A stretch of DNA of 64,000 bases from Hydractinia echinata. Lineage: Eukaryota > Cnidaria > Hydrozoa > Anthoathecata > Hydractiniidae. Positions 23,641 through 34,217 of this stretch are shown here, piece after piece. Location of the stretch: positions 1 through 64,000 of the forward strand of contig JASGCC010000178.1 in the NCBI GenBank assembly GCA_030067915.1. The letters run 5' to 3'. The translations under genes and the position numbers were made by a program. A model generated the notes under the pieces. It ran no database searches. It was not told the DNA's origin and worked only from the letters and a program-made list of their open reading frames with translations. Every line of letters begins with the position of its first letter. Positions within the stretch are counted from its first letter, which is position 1.

Positions 23641-24118
23641 ATCCTCAGAGGTACATTAGTTGTGGAAAGGAAAAGGAGAGTAAACCACTGCAAGGAAAAC
23701 ATTTACTTTAAGGCCAAAAAATTGCCCTTATTACTTTGTAAGGCTGACAAATGATCCGTAGTGATGTCTCTAAAAAGATTACCATATTTTAAAAGTTTTG
23801 TGTCAATAACCTACGTTAAATTTATCTGCGTGTTTCATACCAAGTGTTTTAATGTTTCAGGTAATAAAGATGTTTTAAAAAGACAAAAATGTGTGAAACA
23901 AGCGCAGCGTAATATAAAAGAAGTATCCAACACGGAAGTTGTTCTCAGAAAAACTGCAAAGGTATTCTACCCTCTGTGTAATAAATAATATTTTCCATAA
24001 AAGGCTGTTTAAAATTCTATTGCTTTGGAGATTAAGGTTTCTTAAAAATTGGCATGTAAATTATAGCCGACTTTTAAGTATATGGATGGATGTTCAGGCT
24101 ACTTATTATTGCTAATTA

Positions 24119-24330
24119 ATATAGAAGCCCATGGAAAAATCCACTTAGCAAAAAAAGAAACAAAGAACATCAGCCATTTAAAATTTGAATTTTGATGTCA
24201 GCAATGAACACGCTGATGCAGAGAAACATTTTTTTATAATGCTAGCTGTTACCTGTATCGTGTAGAGCTTGGAACACTGATAAAAATGGCGATAGAGAAA
24301 TATTTAATGAATGGTTGAAAAAATGTAGTG
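24119..24330 (-). mobile_element. Helitron-like 3' module, degenerate
   Basis: It shares with 7930-8350 the block CCCATGGAAAAATCCACTTA (hairpin decayed), a TGATGTCAGC motif and GTAGAGCTTGGAACACTGAT, in the same order. Confidence 0.6.
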
Positions 24331-24639
24331 ATTTAAAGCGTTTTGTTGACTCGTTAATCCATCTGTTCCAAAATGAGTAGGTTGACCAAGCTTTAGGAAA
24401 TTGGCCTTGTTTTTGCAGGAGATAATGTCAGTTTTTCCATCTGTTTGCAAGTTATGTAGCTTTAAATTTAAAAGTGCAATGCAATGGCTTCACTAATCTT
24501 AGTATACTTTTATTTGGCGCCAATATTGTTATAATGTAAAAGTTTGGGAAATTACAGAACAATTTTATAGGTGATGTTTTATTGACTTTGTTGGAAACTA
24601 TAAAAAGTGAAATCTACTTTGCAAAAGTCACATACAGAC

Positions 24640-24900
24640 ACACTGAACTTTAATATTGTAATATAGACTATTCGATAAGGCCCAAGGAAAAATCACTTCA
24701 GCAGAAAAAACAATGAAAAAGATTAGTCATTTGAATTTTGATGACAAACACGAAAAACTGTCAGAAATTTATTTGGCGTTCTTTCTATTGTGTAGAGCTT
24801 AAAACAATGGTCAAAATATTGTATACTATTGTGTAATTTTAACGAATGCTTGGAGATATAAGAGTTTAAAAATATTGCTGACGTCAGCAGTCCCACTCAT
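24640..24900 (-). mobile_element. Helitron-like 3' end joined to another 5' end
   Basis: On the minus strand the 3' module ends CCTTATCGAATAG (CTAG with one change) and is followed at once by TCTATATTACAATATTAAAG and GTGTGTCTG, the 5' start seen in the other copies. Confidence 0.6.
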
Positions 24901-25039
24901 GCACAAAAATCATTTTTAGAAATATGTTCACCCTGTGTAAAGCCGTTCTGTCAGTGATGAAATATTGTCAGTTATTTTTTGTATATCTTGTCAAACTTAT
25001 TGCAGTTAAACAATAGTGCACACCGAAATATATTTTTAG

Positions 25040-25560
25040 ATTCGAAAGATAGTCACGAAGAAAGCTCCAATGGTAAGTAATTTTGTGTGTTTTTAAATTT
25101 CGTAGGGAACATTCCTAGCAATTTCCTAGGACCTTTAACGTTGTGTACAGAGGTGGTATCAGGTTTTACCAATATTTTACATTATTAGATGAAAAACCTG
25201 AGTGTTGATGATGATGGTGACTATGAAGTTTCATCGAAGGAAACACAAGGTAAGTTTTTATAAGCTCCCAAAATTAAGTGCTGGTTCGAAAATTTTTGAT
25301 TCCAACATCAGAAACTAAATATTTAGGGTCAGATAGTGACAATGACTTTAATAAAGTTTCTGGATGCAAAGAAATCGTTAGTAAGTTTTTCATTTTTGTC
25401 TATTAAAAAAACATTTTGTTTGTCTTCTTTTGTTCTTCTAAATTTAGTCACTTTTTTATTAGACCAAAATGGCAAAAGACTTAATTCTCAGCGAATTGTA
25501 TACATTGTTGGTCAGAGGAAAGCAAAGATGCCTTTGATGTGGCATTTGCAGACCATCTGA
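25040..25560 (+). CDS. Chain of four short exon-like segments, acidic N-terminus (unknown)
   Basis: Segments 25040-25072, 25189-25249, 25327-25380 and 25463-25560 are each bounded by AG and GT(A)AGT and join in one frame. The second begins MKNLSVDDDGDYEVSSKETQ; the third reads SDSDNDFNKVSGCKEIV; the last reads NGKRLNSQRIVYIV and reaches a stop at 25558. In the last segment another frame (EESKDAFDVAFADHLKKER) also looks coding, so a frameshift or different splice is possible. The acidic Ser/Asp exons resemble N-termini of nuclear or transposon proteins, but no domain is recognisable. A candidate downstream exon is at 27081. Real gene or decayed one is undecided. Confidence 0.4.
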
Positions 25561-27080
25561 AAAAGGAACGCGGATATCCCAGTTAGTATATTTGTTAGTT
25601 GTATCACTGAAAAAGTTATTTATTCCTATTCTTTTAAGGGTGTTATTCAGTTTAATATGAGTTTTTATCCTAGCTAATATTATTTATTTTTACGTTGGGG
25701 TTGTGAAGCTGAAAAAGTAGCCAAATGCAGTTTGTCTACAACAATAATCTTAAGCAATAATTCCTATGCTAAATGCAGTTAGGTAGCTACGCCATTTATT
25801 GTTTTTCTGAAGACGTTTTCTGCGGAATAAAATTGTTGAGCCATTGTTTTAGCAGAACGGGATAACGACAGGCTGTTCCTTGTGTTTTTATCGAAATCGA
25901 AGTTGCAATAAATTTTTTTGAAAAAGGGTATTACACCTATACGCATGTTCAACACAGTTTAGCTCTACTAAGTGCTTAGCCCAGTGTTAAAACCAGACTG
26001 TTTTGTGTTTTTTCTTTAAACTGAACTTACTATAAAGTTGTTTTTTTCAAAAGGGTATTACGCACATATTAAGCACATCCACGTGTAAGGAAAAGTTAAC
26101 CCCTTTCATAAAATTTTTCTTTATGTGAAGCGTTTATGATGCTATATGCTCTATAAAATTTTGTAAAATATTATTCACAATAAACATAACCATAGCAACG
26201 TATGATATAAGTTTTTGAGTATTGACAGTTGATGTTTGAAATAGCTAAAAATTAGGTTAGCTGGATAGTAGCTGTTTCTCTGTGGCTTGATCACTGAACG
26301 TTAGTAAACTGCATATTGAGTTCTCTTAATTTAACAACAAACAATAGTAACATAAAAATGTATTCACATCAATGAAATCTACATAGATTTTAACTTTTTT
26401 TCACACAGCCACCACTAATACTCTCTTAATAAGTGTTGATTTTGTTGAACTGCTAGTTAAAAACTAAAATTCAACATTTCGTTGCGACAGTTTTCAAACT
26501 TCTAAACAACCAGCATTCCGAAATTTGTTCATAACTAATCTTGTTACCCTGTTTTCAGCGTGCTTATAGCTATGAACTTGTGTGACTATATTAAAATTTT
26601 GAATATTTACTCGCATTTTATCATATTAACGAAAGCACTGCCAATATCGCCATTCATGCAACAGCGCAGACATACCTTGGTTAATATTTTTTAATTGATA
26701 CTTTACCTAGGATTTTTCGTTTTGTATTGGATATTACACTACCTTCAAGTCTTCTGAGGTTACTGTAGATTTAAAGTTTAAACTTGCAAAACAATGCTAT
26801 AAAGATTTTTATTATAATTTCACGCACGAACTTTGAAAATCCTAATTAATTTCAAAAGTTTCTCAAGTAAATTTTAGAAAAAGTCAATATTTTGTTGCAT
26901 TGAAAAATCGTTATATATGCATATATTCCAAATTGTGTAAGCGCGGTGGGATTGTAGTTTGAATAATCTCGTATTTTAACTTTCTCTGCCTGCACATTTT
27001 TTTCTGCTTTAGTTGGAATGAGGAAATGTTGCCCCCGACATTTTATCTCATTCTGGAATTTTATTTTTGTATGTTTTTAG
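25561..27080. other. No gene; dispersed repeat family member at about 25855-25995
   Basis: The block with GGCTGTTCCTTGTGTTTTTA, AAAAGGGTATTACACCTATA and GTGCTTAGCCCAGTGTTA recurs at 35160, 36170, 37445, 37640 and 37835. Confidence 0.5.
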
Positions 27081-27217
27081 GCCGTGGAGAAATGGAAGAA
27101 TTTGCCAAACAATTTGATTTCAACATTAAACAAGTTAGGACGAGAATTGTAAATCTTCGTAGATTGAGACTTCATCGACAGCAAGTGGCCAAAAACCATT
27201 TGGGAATTAGTGGCTAA
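27081..27217 (+). CDS. Exon-like segment resembling the C-terminal half of a MADF domain
   Basis: After the acceptor ATGTTTTTAG it reads GRGEMEEFAKQFDFNIKQVR then TRIVNLRRLRLHRQQV and stops at 27217. The pattern (EFAKxF....xQVRTxIxNLR....R) resembles helices 2-3 of MADF/Myb-like DNA-binding domains. The first half is not found nearby. It may be the continuation of the exon chain at 25040-25560. Weak evidence; it may be non-functional. Confidence 0.3.
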
Positions 27218-28913
27218 AGTGGATGTTGCCAGAAAAGTGAAAACATCTTTTGGTCAATTTTGTTTTGTGGTCAACTGAATCACGAGAAACTTATTGTATT
27301 TATAAGTAATTATTTACATCGTTACATATTTTTGCAGGAACCCAGCCCCATGAGGTGAATAGTTTTCTCATAAAATTTGACCCCGCAATCTCCAAGATTC
27401 TCTCACAAAATCCCTTAAACTCGTGGCTGACCTGTGTTTAATATACGCATGAGCATAAATTTTTGTTTTTATGGGTCCCCTATTATTTTGTTGCGATATC
27501 TTAATGAACATATAATGCTAATTTTCACGTCTAAGTGGAAGAAATCGTGTTAGGTTTGTCTGGGAAAATAACTACGCAAATGTTTACATAAACATTTTTT
27601 TGTTGCTTGTTCTTTTAATTTTGTAGTCATGGTATGTGTAGGCTTTGTCGCATTTCTAAGTTACATTAAACGTTGTAATTAAATGTTAACAATGAAATAC
27701 ACCTGTGCGCGCACAGACACTAACGTTGTATATCTTACCTAAAAGTTTAAGCGAACAAACTGCACACTATCTTCACAGCTTGGACAAGCACACCATCTTA
27801 CAGCTTGGACAAAGCACACAAATTGCGATTCTGTACTTGCGGGGTAGAAATTTTAAATAGCGAACCTTGTTTCCTGGACAACTGACCCACAGAACTTAAC
27901 GTAAACTGTATTTGGACGTCGGTTAAGCAAACTTTACTCAACGCAGGCTAGATATTAAAATCTCAATAAGACCAAACCTCGTCTACCTCACTTTGAGACT
28001 CGTAGCTGCAGGTTTCAAAAAGTTAGGGATGTTACTGCTGTAATTTCAGTAGTTCAATGCTTCGAATTCTCGAGTAAGATTAGAACTATGGTAATCTTGT
28101 TGCCGCTTTTATCTCATCTCTCTTTTTTGTAATCTAGTGAAATAAAACTATATTCACTAAATTGCTAAGACATTCTGAGAAAATGTGTCCGCTATCAGTA
28201 GTGTTGGCTATGTAAAGATTACTTGCCGTCACTAGCTCTTAGAAAAATAACTACGATGGCCCTGAAGGCTCGTTGGAAAATACAAAGAGCGAAGGAGACA
28301 TTTGGTGCGCGAGAGAAAAATAATGACTGCAAGTTCGAAATATCTTATGCGAGCGCGTTCTGTTTATTTGTGTGTGGATAACATGCGAGAAAAATGAAAT
28401 GCAAGCAAGATTGATTTAATTTGCGTAGAATGCAGATTTTATTCCACAGACTTTCAAGAAAACTTATTTTGGTCCTTCATTCCCGAGATGTATAAATACA
28501 TTGATGATTTGTTCTTTTAACTACACCTGTTACTTGATCATAATGGCCTCCAAAGTGATGTGAAAATGCCTTTTCCGATTTTCTTGCTTGTATTAATCAA
28601 GGAACGAATGTCAACAAAATAGAGATTTGGTGAAAGAAATGTCCAATACAGGTCCTTTAGACACGATTGTTTCTGCAATAGCTGACATCATTCGTTACTG
28701 TTTCATTTAAATTAACAGAGTTTGCTGCTAAGGGGGAGACCTGATTCCTGATATGAGTTTGTCTTTTACATGACCCTATTAGGCCCCATCTACACCATCG
28801 TTTTTTTCCTTTTTTTAAATATTATTATCTATATTAAAATACCTGTATACGTCTCTCTGTCTGTCTGTCTGTCTGATAATAGAATTTATGGAAAGAACCT
28901 CACCCGCGCACTC
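27218..28913. other. No recognisable gene
   Basis: Only a short (CTGT)n tract at 28857-28876 stands out. Confidence 0.4.
28857..28876. repeat. (CTGT)n microsatellite
   Basis: Four to five CTGT units next to TCTCTCTG. It resembles the tetranucleotide tract of the Helitron-like 5' ends, without a recognisable terminus. Confidence 0.7.
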
Positions 28914-28916
28914 TTA

Positions 28917-28970
28917 AGGCTCGTTTCCATTCGACTGCATTTTCCGCTTTAGCGCAAAAAGCTTTTGAGC
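28917..28970 (+). repeat. Left TIR of the PIF/Harbinger-like element
   Basis: Contains CTGCATTTTCCGC, then TTTAGCGCAAAAAGC. The mate is at 31266-31319. Confidence 0.88.
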
Positions 28971-29079
28971 TTTTTGCTCTTGAGCAGAAATCAATTTTCA
29001 TCGTGCTTCAATTTTCTTACGTGCGAAATTTAAAAAAGAAATGGCTGCTGCTGTTAACACAAGATTATAAACTAAAACT

Positions 29080-29138
29080 ACCTTATCGGACAAAATTTTT
29101 CGTCGGACAAAAGTGACAAAAAATTTGTCCGATAAGGT
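29080..29138. repeat. Hairpin with 20-bp arms at the LINE 3' side
   Basis: ACCTTATCGGACAAA...TTTGTCCGATAAGGT, with a third partial copy (TCGGACAAAA) inside the loop. Confidence 0.9.
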
Positions 29139-29219
29139 ATCTCTAATGTTCCAAAAAGAAGAAAATGTGGATAAGAAAACTTTTTTAAGACAGACGTTCG
29201 AAAGCGTTGTATGCAATTT

Positions 29220-30716
29220 TGATAAAAGACCTTTTGCTGTTCGATCACGAATACTTTTTCAAGGCCTTTAGGCCAAGGCCAAGATACTTTATTTATTTCT
29301 GTTGTAAAAAATATCAAGTTTCTTAGGCCCACTAGCGATTCGTTTTGCAGTTCCAAGGAGCATGCATTCTGTTTTATTCTTCTTTAAATTTGTAACTCAT
29401 TCGTTTGCTTGGAAGTACGATGCAATTCCTTCTAGATCTTCGTTTAACAATTTCTGCACTTCTTCTGTCGTTTTTGCAGAAACAAACACTACAGTATCGT
29501 CAGCAAATTCAATGACGTTGCAATTGATGAGGCAGTCTTCAAAGTCATTAAAAAATATATAAGGGATAAAATCGGTATTGATCCTTGCGGAACGCCGCAT
29601 AACAGTGGCAACTGGTCTGATATTTCATTTTGAAATTTTTCTACTTGATGACGTTCAAACAGGTAGTTAGCAAACCATTTTAGAGCAAGTCCTTTTATTT
29701 CATGATTTTCTAATTTCGATAATAAGTTGTCATGACCCAACGTATCAAACGCCTTGGATAAATCAATAAAAACAGCACCTGATAATAGTCCTTTGTCGCC
29801 TGCTTTTCTGATGGTGTCAATAAATAAAGTGGTCGCTAGCTCCATTGAACGCTTTCTCCTGTAACCGAACTGTTTATCTGTAAGGAGGTTTTTTTCTTCC
29901 AGGTAGTTCATAAGTTGGTGTTGAACAGCCTTTTCTAGTATTTTAGAAAAAACGGGGAGTATAGATATAGGTCTATAATTATTTGCATCAGTAACGTTTC
30001 CACTTTTGTGTACTGGAGTTATTTGCGCAGTTTTCCAATCTTTGGGTACAGTTGCTGTTTTGAGGGAAAGGTTGATGATGTATGTTAAAGGTTTTGCTAT
30101 TTCCTCCCTACAATCCTTTAACATCCCATTCGGCAAATCATCTATGCCGGTAGCTCTTTTACGTTTCAGGTTTTTTAACTCTTTCTCTACGAATAAATTC
30201 AAAACATACCCAAAGGCAAAAACAGTTTTGGTTTTAATATTACTTGGACGCGGAACACTCCATACAAATTCTTTTAACGGAAACGCGATTTTCTTTAGTC
30301 TGACTGCTACTGTGGCAAAAAACTTGCAAAAAGTGTTCGAGTATAAAGTGATGATAATCATTTCTCGCTTTTCGTATTTGGTATGTACAAGTGTTTCTTA
30401 GCTGTTTGTAAGAATCCCAATCGGTGAACCTTTCGATTTCCGGAATTTACGCAGAAGTTGATCACGTACATTCATATTCTTCTTAATATTAGCTGACAAC
30501 CAGGGGCATAAAGAACCCCTGATTCGCTTTGTTATAATGGTTGCATGTTTGTTAAATAACGTTGTCAAAATGGTTCTCAAATATTTCCAAGCGTTGTTTA
30601 CATCTTTCGTTTGATACAAAGGTTCGAAATCGCATGACGAAAGATCTGTTCCTTCGTAAAATATGAGTTTGCGCAAGTTCTTTTTTAACAGAGTTGGGTG
30701 TAAATGTACTTTATAG
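29220..30716 (-). pseudogene. CR1/Jockey-type LINE, 5'-truncated, RT domain frameshifted
   Basis: In transcription order: a linker (CPWLSANIKKNMNVRDQLL, about 30420-30676) and the RT fingers and palm (GIDDLPNGMLKDC, NNYRPISILPVFSKILEK, FGYRRKRSMELATTLF, AVFIDLSKAFDT, LCGVPQGSI). A frameshift after GVPQGSI is followed by IEFADDTVVFVSA, where ADD is the catalytic pair, and then LLNEDLEGIASYFQ. LINE RTs copy their RNA at a nicked target. The endonuclease domain is absent because the copy is truncated at about 30717, precisely where it enters the MADF gene. It is nested in the TIR element and therefore younger than it. Confidence 0.85.
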
Positions 30717-31037
30717 TTAACGCTGATTTGCTAAAAATAAAAAGACAGCAAACCGACCTGGTTTTCCAAACCGTTTGGACAACTGTTTCCAAGCAGTAAT
30801 ACGCATGTTCTGGTCATGATGAGACCTATTGGTAGTATTCCATAAACATGGATATGATTCTATATCCGGGATAAAACTTTCAATATTATAATCCTCTTGA
30901 GGTCTTATTGCTGCAACATCAACAGTAGTTTCTTCGTTAGAATTGTTTGGTTGTTGCTGCAAAATTTTATGATAGAGCATATTTATTTCAAGTTCATTTT
31001 CATCTGAAGAAACACATGTCTCTTCGTTGTCCGTCAT
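30717..31037 (-). pseudogene. MADF-domain protein of the PIF/Harbinger element, cut by the LINE
   Basis: Starts MTDNEETCVSSDENELEINM, an acidic N-terminus. The MADF (Myb/SANT-like) start follows: IESYPCLWNTTNRSHHDQNM then RITAWKQLSKRFGKP. MADF proteins bind DNA; in PIF/Harbinger transposons the second gene product of this kind assists transposase entry and end binding. The domain is broken off after its second helix at 30717 by the LINE insertion. The start ATG at 31037 lies about 230 bp inside the right TIR, as expected for an element gene reading inward. Confidence 0.7.
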
Positions 31038-31265
31038 TTTCAGATTTATTATTGTTTATGTTTTTTAAATTTTGCTGACGACTGTCAAATTACGAAATAG
31101 TTTAAAATACTCAAATAGCATTGGCTATTTGTGTTAGAGAGAAAAACAACGTCGCCAAAAGTAGAATGAATTCAACTTTGACACTGAGCTCAAGAGCTGC
31201 TTTCGAGCACAAAAAATCTCTTAACAAGCAGTAATTTTTTCTAAGTGCGCATGCGCCAACAATAA

Positions 31266-31319
31266 GCTCAAGAGCTTTTTGTGCTATAGCGGAAAATGCA
31301 GTCAAATGGAAATGAGCCT
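31266..31319 (-). repeat. Right TIR of the PIF/Harbinger-like element
   Basis: 49 of 54 positions match the left TIR. Confidence 0.88.
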
Positions 31320-31519
31320 TTCAGCTAAATTTTTGCGCACGGAGCTAATAGCCATCATCTCGCAGAGAGATTTCGCACTCGCTCTTCATATTTTACAAAA
31401 GCCTTTAGAGCCATCGTGGGTGGCGCTATTACTAGGTGTTCGCTATAGGCATAATTTACTGTATTTCGACGTCAAGTCAGCTTTTTGTAATTTTTGGAAG
31501 ATGTCACAAAAACGTCTTT

Positions 31520-31984
<465 letters not shown>

Positions 31985-32083
31985 ACGAAGTAATTTTAAC
32001 ACAAATTACAACAGAGTGCTCAATGTGTAACAGAGCAGTTATATTATTTTTATGTTTTGTTTTCAAGAAAAAACTACATTAAT

Positions 32084-32127
32084 TTTGCTACTTAAAGTTT
32101 CATGCTTCTTAGCAATCTTCAGGCAAA
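32084..32127 (-). ncRNA. Hammerhead ribozyme (type I), PLE 3' terminal repeat
   Basis: Identical fold to that at 33278-33321, on the coding strand and just downstream of the PLE reading frame: helix I UUUGC/GCAAA, CUGAAGA, stem II UGCU-AAGA-AGCA, GAAA, a short stem III, and a UA cleavage site. Confidence 0.75.
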
Positions 32128-32234
32128 TGATACAAATTATACAAGTTGGTACTAACTAAAGTATAAACCTTTTAATTACGTGATAAAACGTAATAAAACA
32201 AATAAATACAAATAAATACATTGTTCGTTACAGT

Positions 32235-33140
32235 TCATTTCAACCATTTCAAAGTAAATTTGTTACGATGGCGAAATTTGTTGATAAGTTCTGTTCTTTT
32301 ATTTAACAGTCCCTTCGGTTCAGCTCGTACAATTGCTATTTTTTCTGTTAGGCACAAGTCACACGTGCGCGCTCCTGTCCTATACGGCATTGCACGTTTT
32401 TCAATACTCCATAAGATTTCAAAGTCTGTTCCGTCGTCTTTTAATCTCCAAATTAATTTCGACAATTCGGTTTCGTTTCTGTATTTCTCGTGTCGAAAGG
32501 ACTTTTTGTGGTTGTTAAACCTTTCTTTAAATTCGCCTTCGCATAATCCGTAGTAAAATTCCTTTTTGTCTACGTATTTGACTTCCGCTTTGTAGATGAT
32601 GCATGCAGCTAAACAGTCACCATTCAGTGGACACTGGGACTTATCCCGGCAATTGCAAGGTCGTTGTTTTTGCCTTTCTTCAGAAGTGAGAACTTTTTTA
32701 TTATGTCCCTTTATGATATTTCGGATGTTTGTGCTACATGAATAGCTCAACTTGAGGGTGTTTTTATTGAAGATTTTATAATATTTGTGATCTTTACTGA
32801 AGTTTTTTCTAACAATCTTGAGAAATGATCGTCCAATGTCTGTTTTAACATTTTTACTGAACGGCGGGTTGAACCAAATTATCTTCCTTTGGCGGTTAGG
32901 GCGTTGTTTGGGTTTACTCGCGTATGTCATTGTGCTTTCAAATCCGCTGGCGGAGAGTGAAGCTTCGTATAAAGGCTTTGCGTCATCAAATGCTTTTCTG
33001 TTACAGGATGTCGCAATTAATCTTTCATTGACCATCTTCGGAATGACTTTCAATACAGTATTCGGGTGGTTTGAATTAATGTTAATATATAGCGGATCGT
33101 TGTTGGGTTTCCTGTAGGGTTTGTAGGTTTTACTGTTCAC
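32235..33140 (-). CDS. Penelope-like element protein, C-terminal part with GIY-YIG endonuclease
   Basis: 301 codons. The N-terminal part matches the PLE RT-thumb/linker region (PYRKPNNDPLYININSNHPN, then VNERLIATSCN). In the middle is IIWFNPPFSKNVKTDIGRSF. A Cys cluster (CNCRDKSQCPLNGDC) precedes the endonuclease core FYYGLCEGEFKERFNNHKKS, and the tail has ARTCDLCLTEKIAIVRAEPK. PLEs are retroelements whose RT is followed by a GIY-YIG nuclease. This frame lacks the RT palm, so it is truncated rather than full length, but it is uninterrupted, which suggests recent insertion. The ATG at 33140 is probably an internal Met. The stop lies next to the 3' terminal repeat. Confidence 0.85.
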   Translation of the reverse strand: MNSKTYKPYRKPNNDPLYININSNHPNTVLKVIPKMVNERLIATSCNRKAFDDAKPLYEASLSASGFESTMTYASKPKQRPNRQRKIIWFNPPFSKNVKTDIGRSFLKIVRKNFSKDHKYYKIFNKNTLKLSYSCSTNIRNIIKGHNKKVLTSEERQKQRPCNCRDKSQCPLNGDCLAACIIYKAEVKYVDKKEFYYGLCEGEFKERFNNHKKSFRHEKYRNETELSKLIWRLKDDGTDFEILWSIEKRAMPYRTGARTCDLCLTEKIAIVRAEPKGLLNKRTELINKFRHRNKFTLKWLK

Positions 33141-33277
33141 GTTAAATGATACATCCTGTAACGTAACCTGTAACGAACAATGTATTTATTTGTATTTATT
33201 TGTTTTATTACGTTTTATCACGTAATTAAAAGGTTTATACTTTAGTTAGTACGTACCAACTTGTATAATTTGTATCA

Positions 33278-33321
33278 TTTGCCTGAAGATTGCTAAGAAG
33301 CATGAAACTTTAAGTAGCAAA
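33278..33321 (+). ncRNA. Hammerhead ribozyme (type I), inverted PLE terminal repeat
   Basis: UUUGC (33278-33282), CUGAAGA (33283-33289), stem-loop II UGCU-AAGA-AGCA (33291-33302, with a U-U juxtaposition at its base), GAAA (33304-33307), stem III ACUU/AAGU, cleavage after UA (33316), and GCAAA (33317-33321) closing helix I. All conserved core residues are present. Confidence 0.75.
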
Positions 33322-33356
33322 ATTAATGTAGTTTTTTCTTGAAAACAAAACATAAA

Positions 33357-33358
<2 letters not shown>

Positions 33359-33434
<76 letters not shown>
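33359..33434. repeat. (AT)n microsatellite, about 74 bp
   Basis: Directly abuts the PLE terminal repeat. Confidence 0.97.
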
Positions 33435-33439
<5 letters not shown>

Positions 33440-33577
33440 GATATACATATATATACTCCAACACAAATTGTAGCTATAGGAATAACCAACAAGATAAATG
33501 ACTACATCAAGAATTAAGTAAAAAGTAAAAGATTTTATTATTTAAAATTTTCGTCAGTTCATCGACTGACTTCTTAT

Positions 33578-34051
33578 GTGAAATGTAAAAATAAAAAATG
33601 CGACTCCTGCAAGAATTATGTAATTGAAACCACTTTTATAGTATCAAAAGCAACTGGCAGGAAATTTAAAATTCGTCGCGAAAGCAGTTGCAGTTCAAAA
33701 AACGTTATATACGTTGCTTTTTGTAAATTATGTGGTAAGCAGGGTGTTGGATCCACCGTTGCTTGGAAGCCTCGACTTTCGAATTACAAATCCCACATTA
33801 AAAAGAAGATACCATCTTGCAAAGTTGTGAAACATTTTATTGATGAATGCCCTGATGCCTCCGTGCAAAATATTGGGTTTATTATAGTTGATGTTGTGAA
33901 CAATGGAGAGAATTTAACAAACAGGCAAATTGATAGTTTGCTATTAGATAAAGAAAAATTCTGGATAGGGACACTCGTCACACAACATCAGGGACTTAAT
34001 GATTCTCATGACTGGAATAGAACTAAAAGAACAGAAAAATGCAAGTTGTAG
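33578..34051 (+). CDS. Penelope-like GIY-YIG endonuclease domain
   Basis: 157 codons, uninterrupted. A zinc-binding-like start (CKNKKCDSCKNY) is followed by CSSKNVIYVAFCKLCGKQGV, then GSTVAWKPRLSNYKSHIKKK, and an end ILGTL/HGLN-like FWIGTLVTQHQGLNDSHDW. Family knowledge: this is the nuclease module that follows the RT in one PLE group (C-x-x-K-N-x-I-Y...C-x-x-C-G-K-Q-x-V-G-S-T). The usual tyrosine of YVGST is replaced (GVGST), which may impair activity. There is no RT upstream, so the copy is 5'-truncated; the first Met may not be the natural start. Confidence 0.8.
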   Translation: MKCKNKKCDSCKNYVIETTFIVSKATGRKFKIRRESSCSSKNVIYVAFCKLCGKQGVGSTVAWKPRLSNYKSHIKKKIPSCKVVKHFIDECPDASVQNIGFIIVDVVNNGENLTNRQIDSLLLDKEKFWIGTLVTQHQGLNDSHDWNRTKRTEKCKL

Positions 34052-34183
34052 AAACCACGTGTTAAGTTGATAGTAGGATGATGGTGATGGAAACCAGTTT
34101 TAAACCCTTGTGTATTTAATTGTATATAATTTATTTTTATTGCTATAAGATATTTTAATTGTTAATACTGTATTGTAAGCGAA

Positions 34184-34217
34184 CTGAAGAAGTCAGTCCA
34201 CGCAGGGGTGACTGAAA
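34184..34217 (+). ncRNA. Partial hammerhead core at the PLE 3' end
   Basis: CUGAAGA (34184-34190), stem II AGUCA/UGACU and GAAA (34214-34217) are intact. I could not find a convincing helix I partner after a UH site. Confidence 0.45.

Larger units (their letters stand above)
23641..25039. other. Mostly gene-free; Helitron-like 3' modules inside
   Basis: An exon-like stretch at 23834-23988 has an open frame with no recognised domain. The rest is covered by the repeat entries at 24119 and 24660. Confidence 0.35.
28917..31319. mobile_element. PIF/Harbinger-like DNA transposon, interrupted by a LINE
   Basis: 54-bp terminal inverted repeats (28917-28970 and 31266-31319), starting AGGCTCGTTTCCATT on the left and AGGCTCATTTCCATT on the right strand, with five mismatches. 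Flanks are TTA on the left and TTC on the right, consistent with a decayed 3-bp TWA target duplication. The right half carries a MADF-protein gene, which PIF/Harbinger elements often encode beside the transposase. No DDE transposase is left. A minus-strand LINE fills the middle. Confidence 0.7.
31990..33358 (-). mobile_element. Penelope-like element with inverted terminal repeats and two hammerheads
   Basis: About 190 bp at 32040-32232 is the near-exact reverse complement of 33168-33362. Between them lies a minus-strand reading frame for the PLE C-terminal half. Both repeats hold hammerhead-like folds. Both sides abut (TA)n tracts. The RT catalytic half is missing, so this is a truncated copy whose 5' side ends in an inverted terminal repeat. 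Confidence 0.85.

Noticed and set aside
25808..25835. Hammerhead-like CUGAAGA
   Set aside because: It lacks the GAAA box and helix partners.
30006..30401. 131-codon plus-strand frame
   Set aside because: Antisense shadow of the LINE RT.
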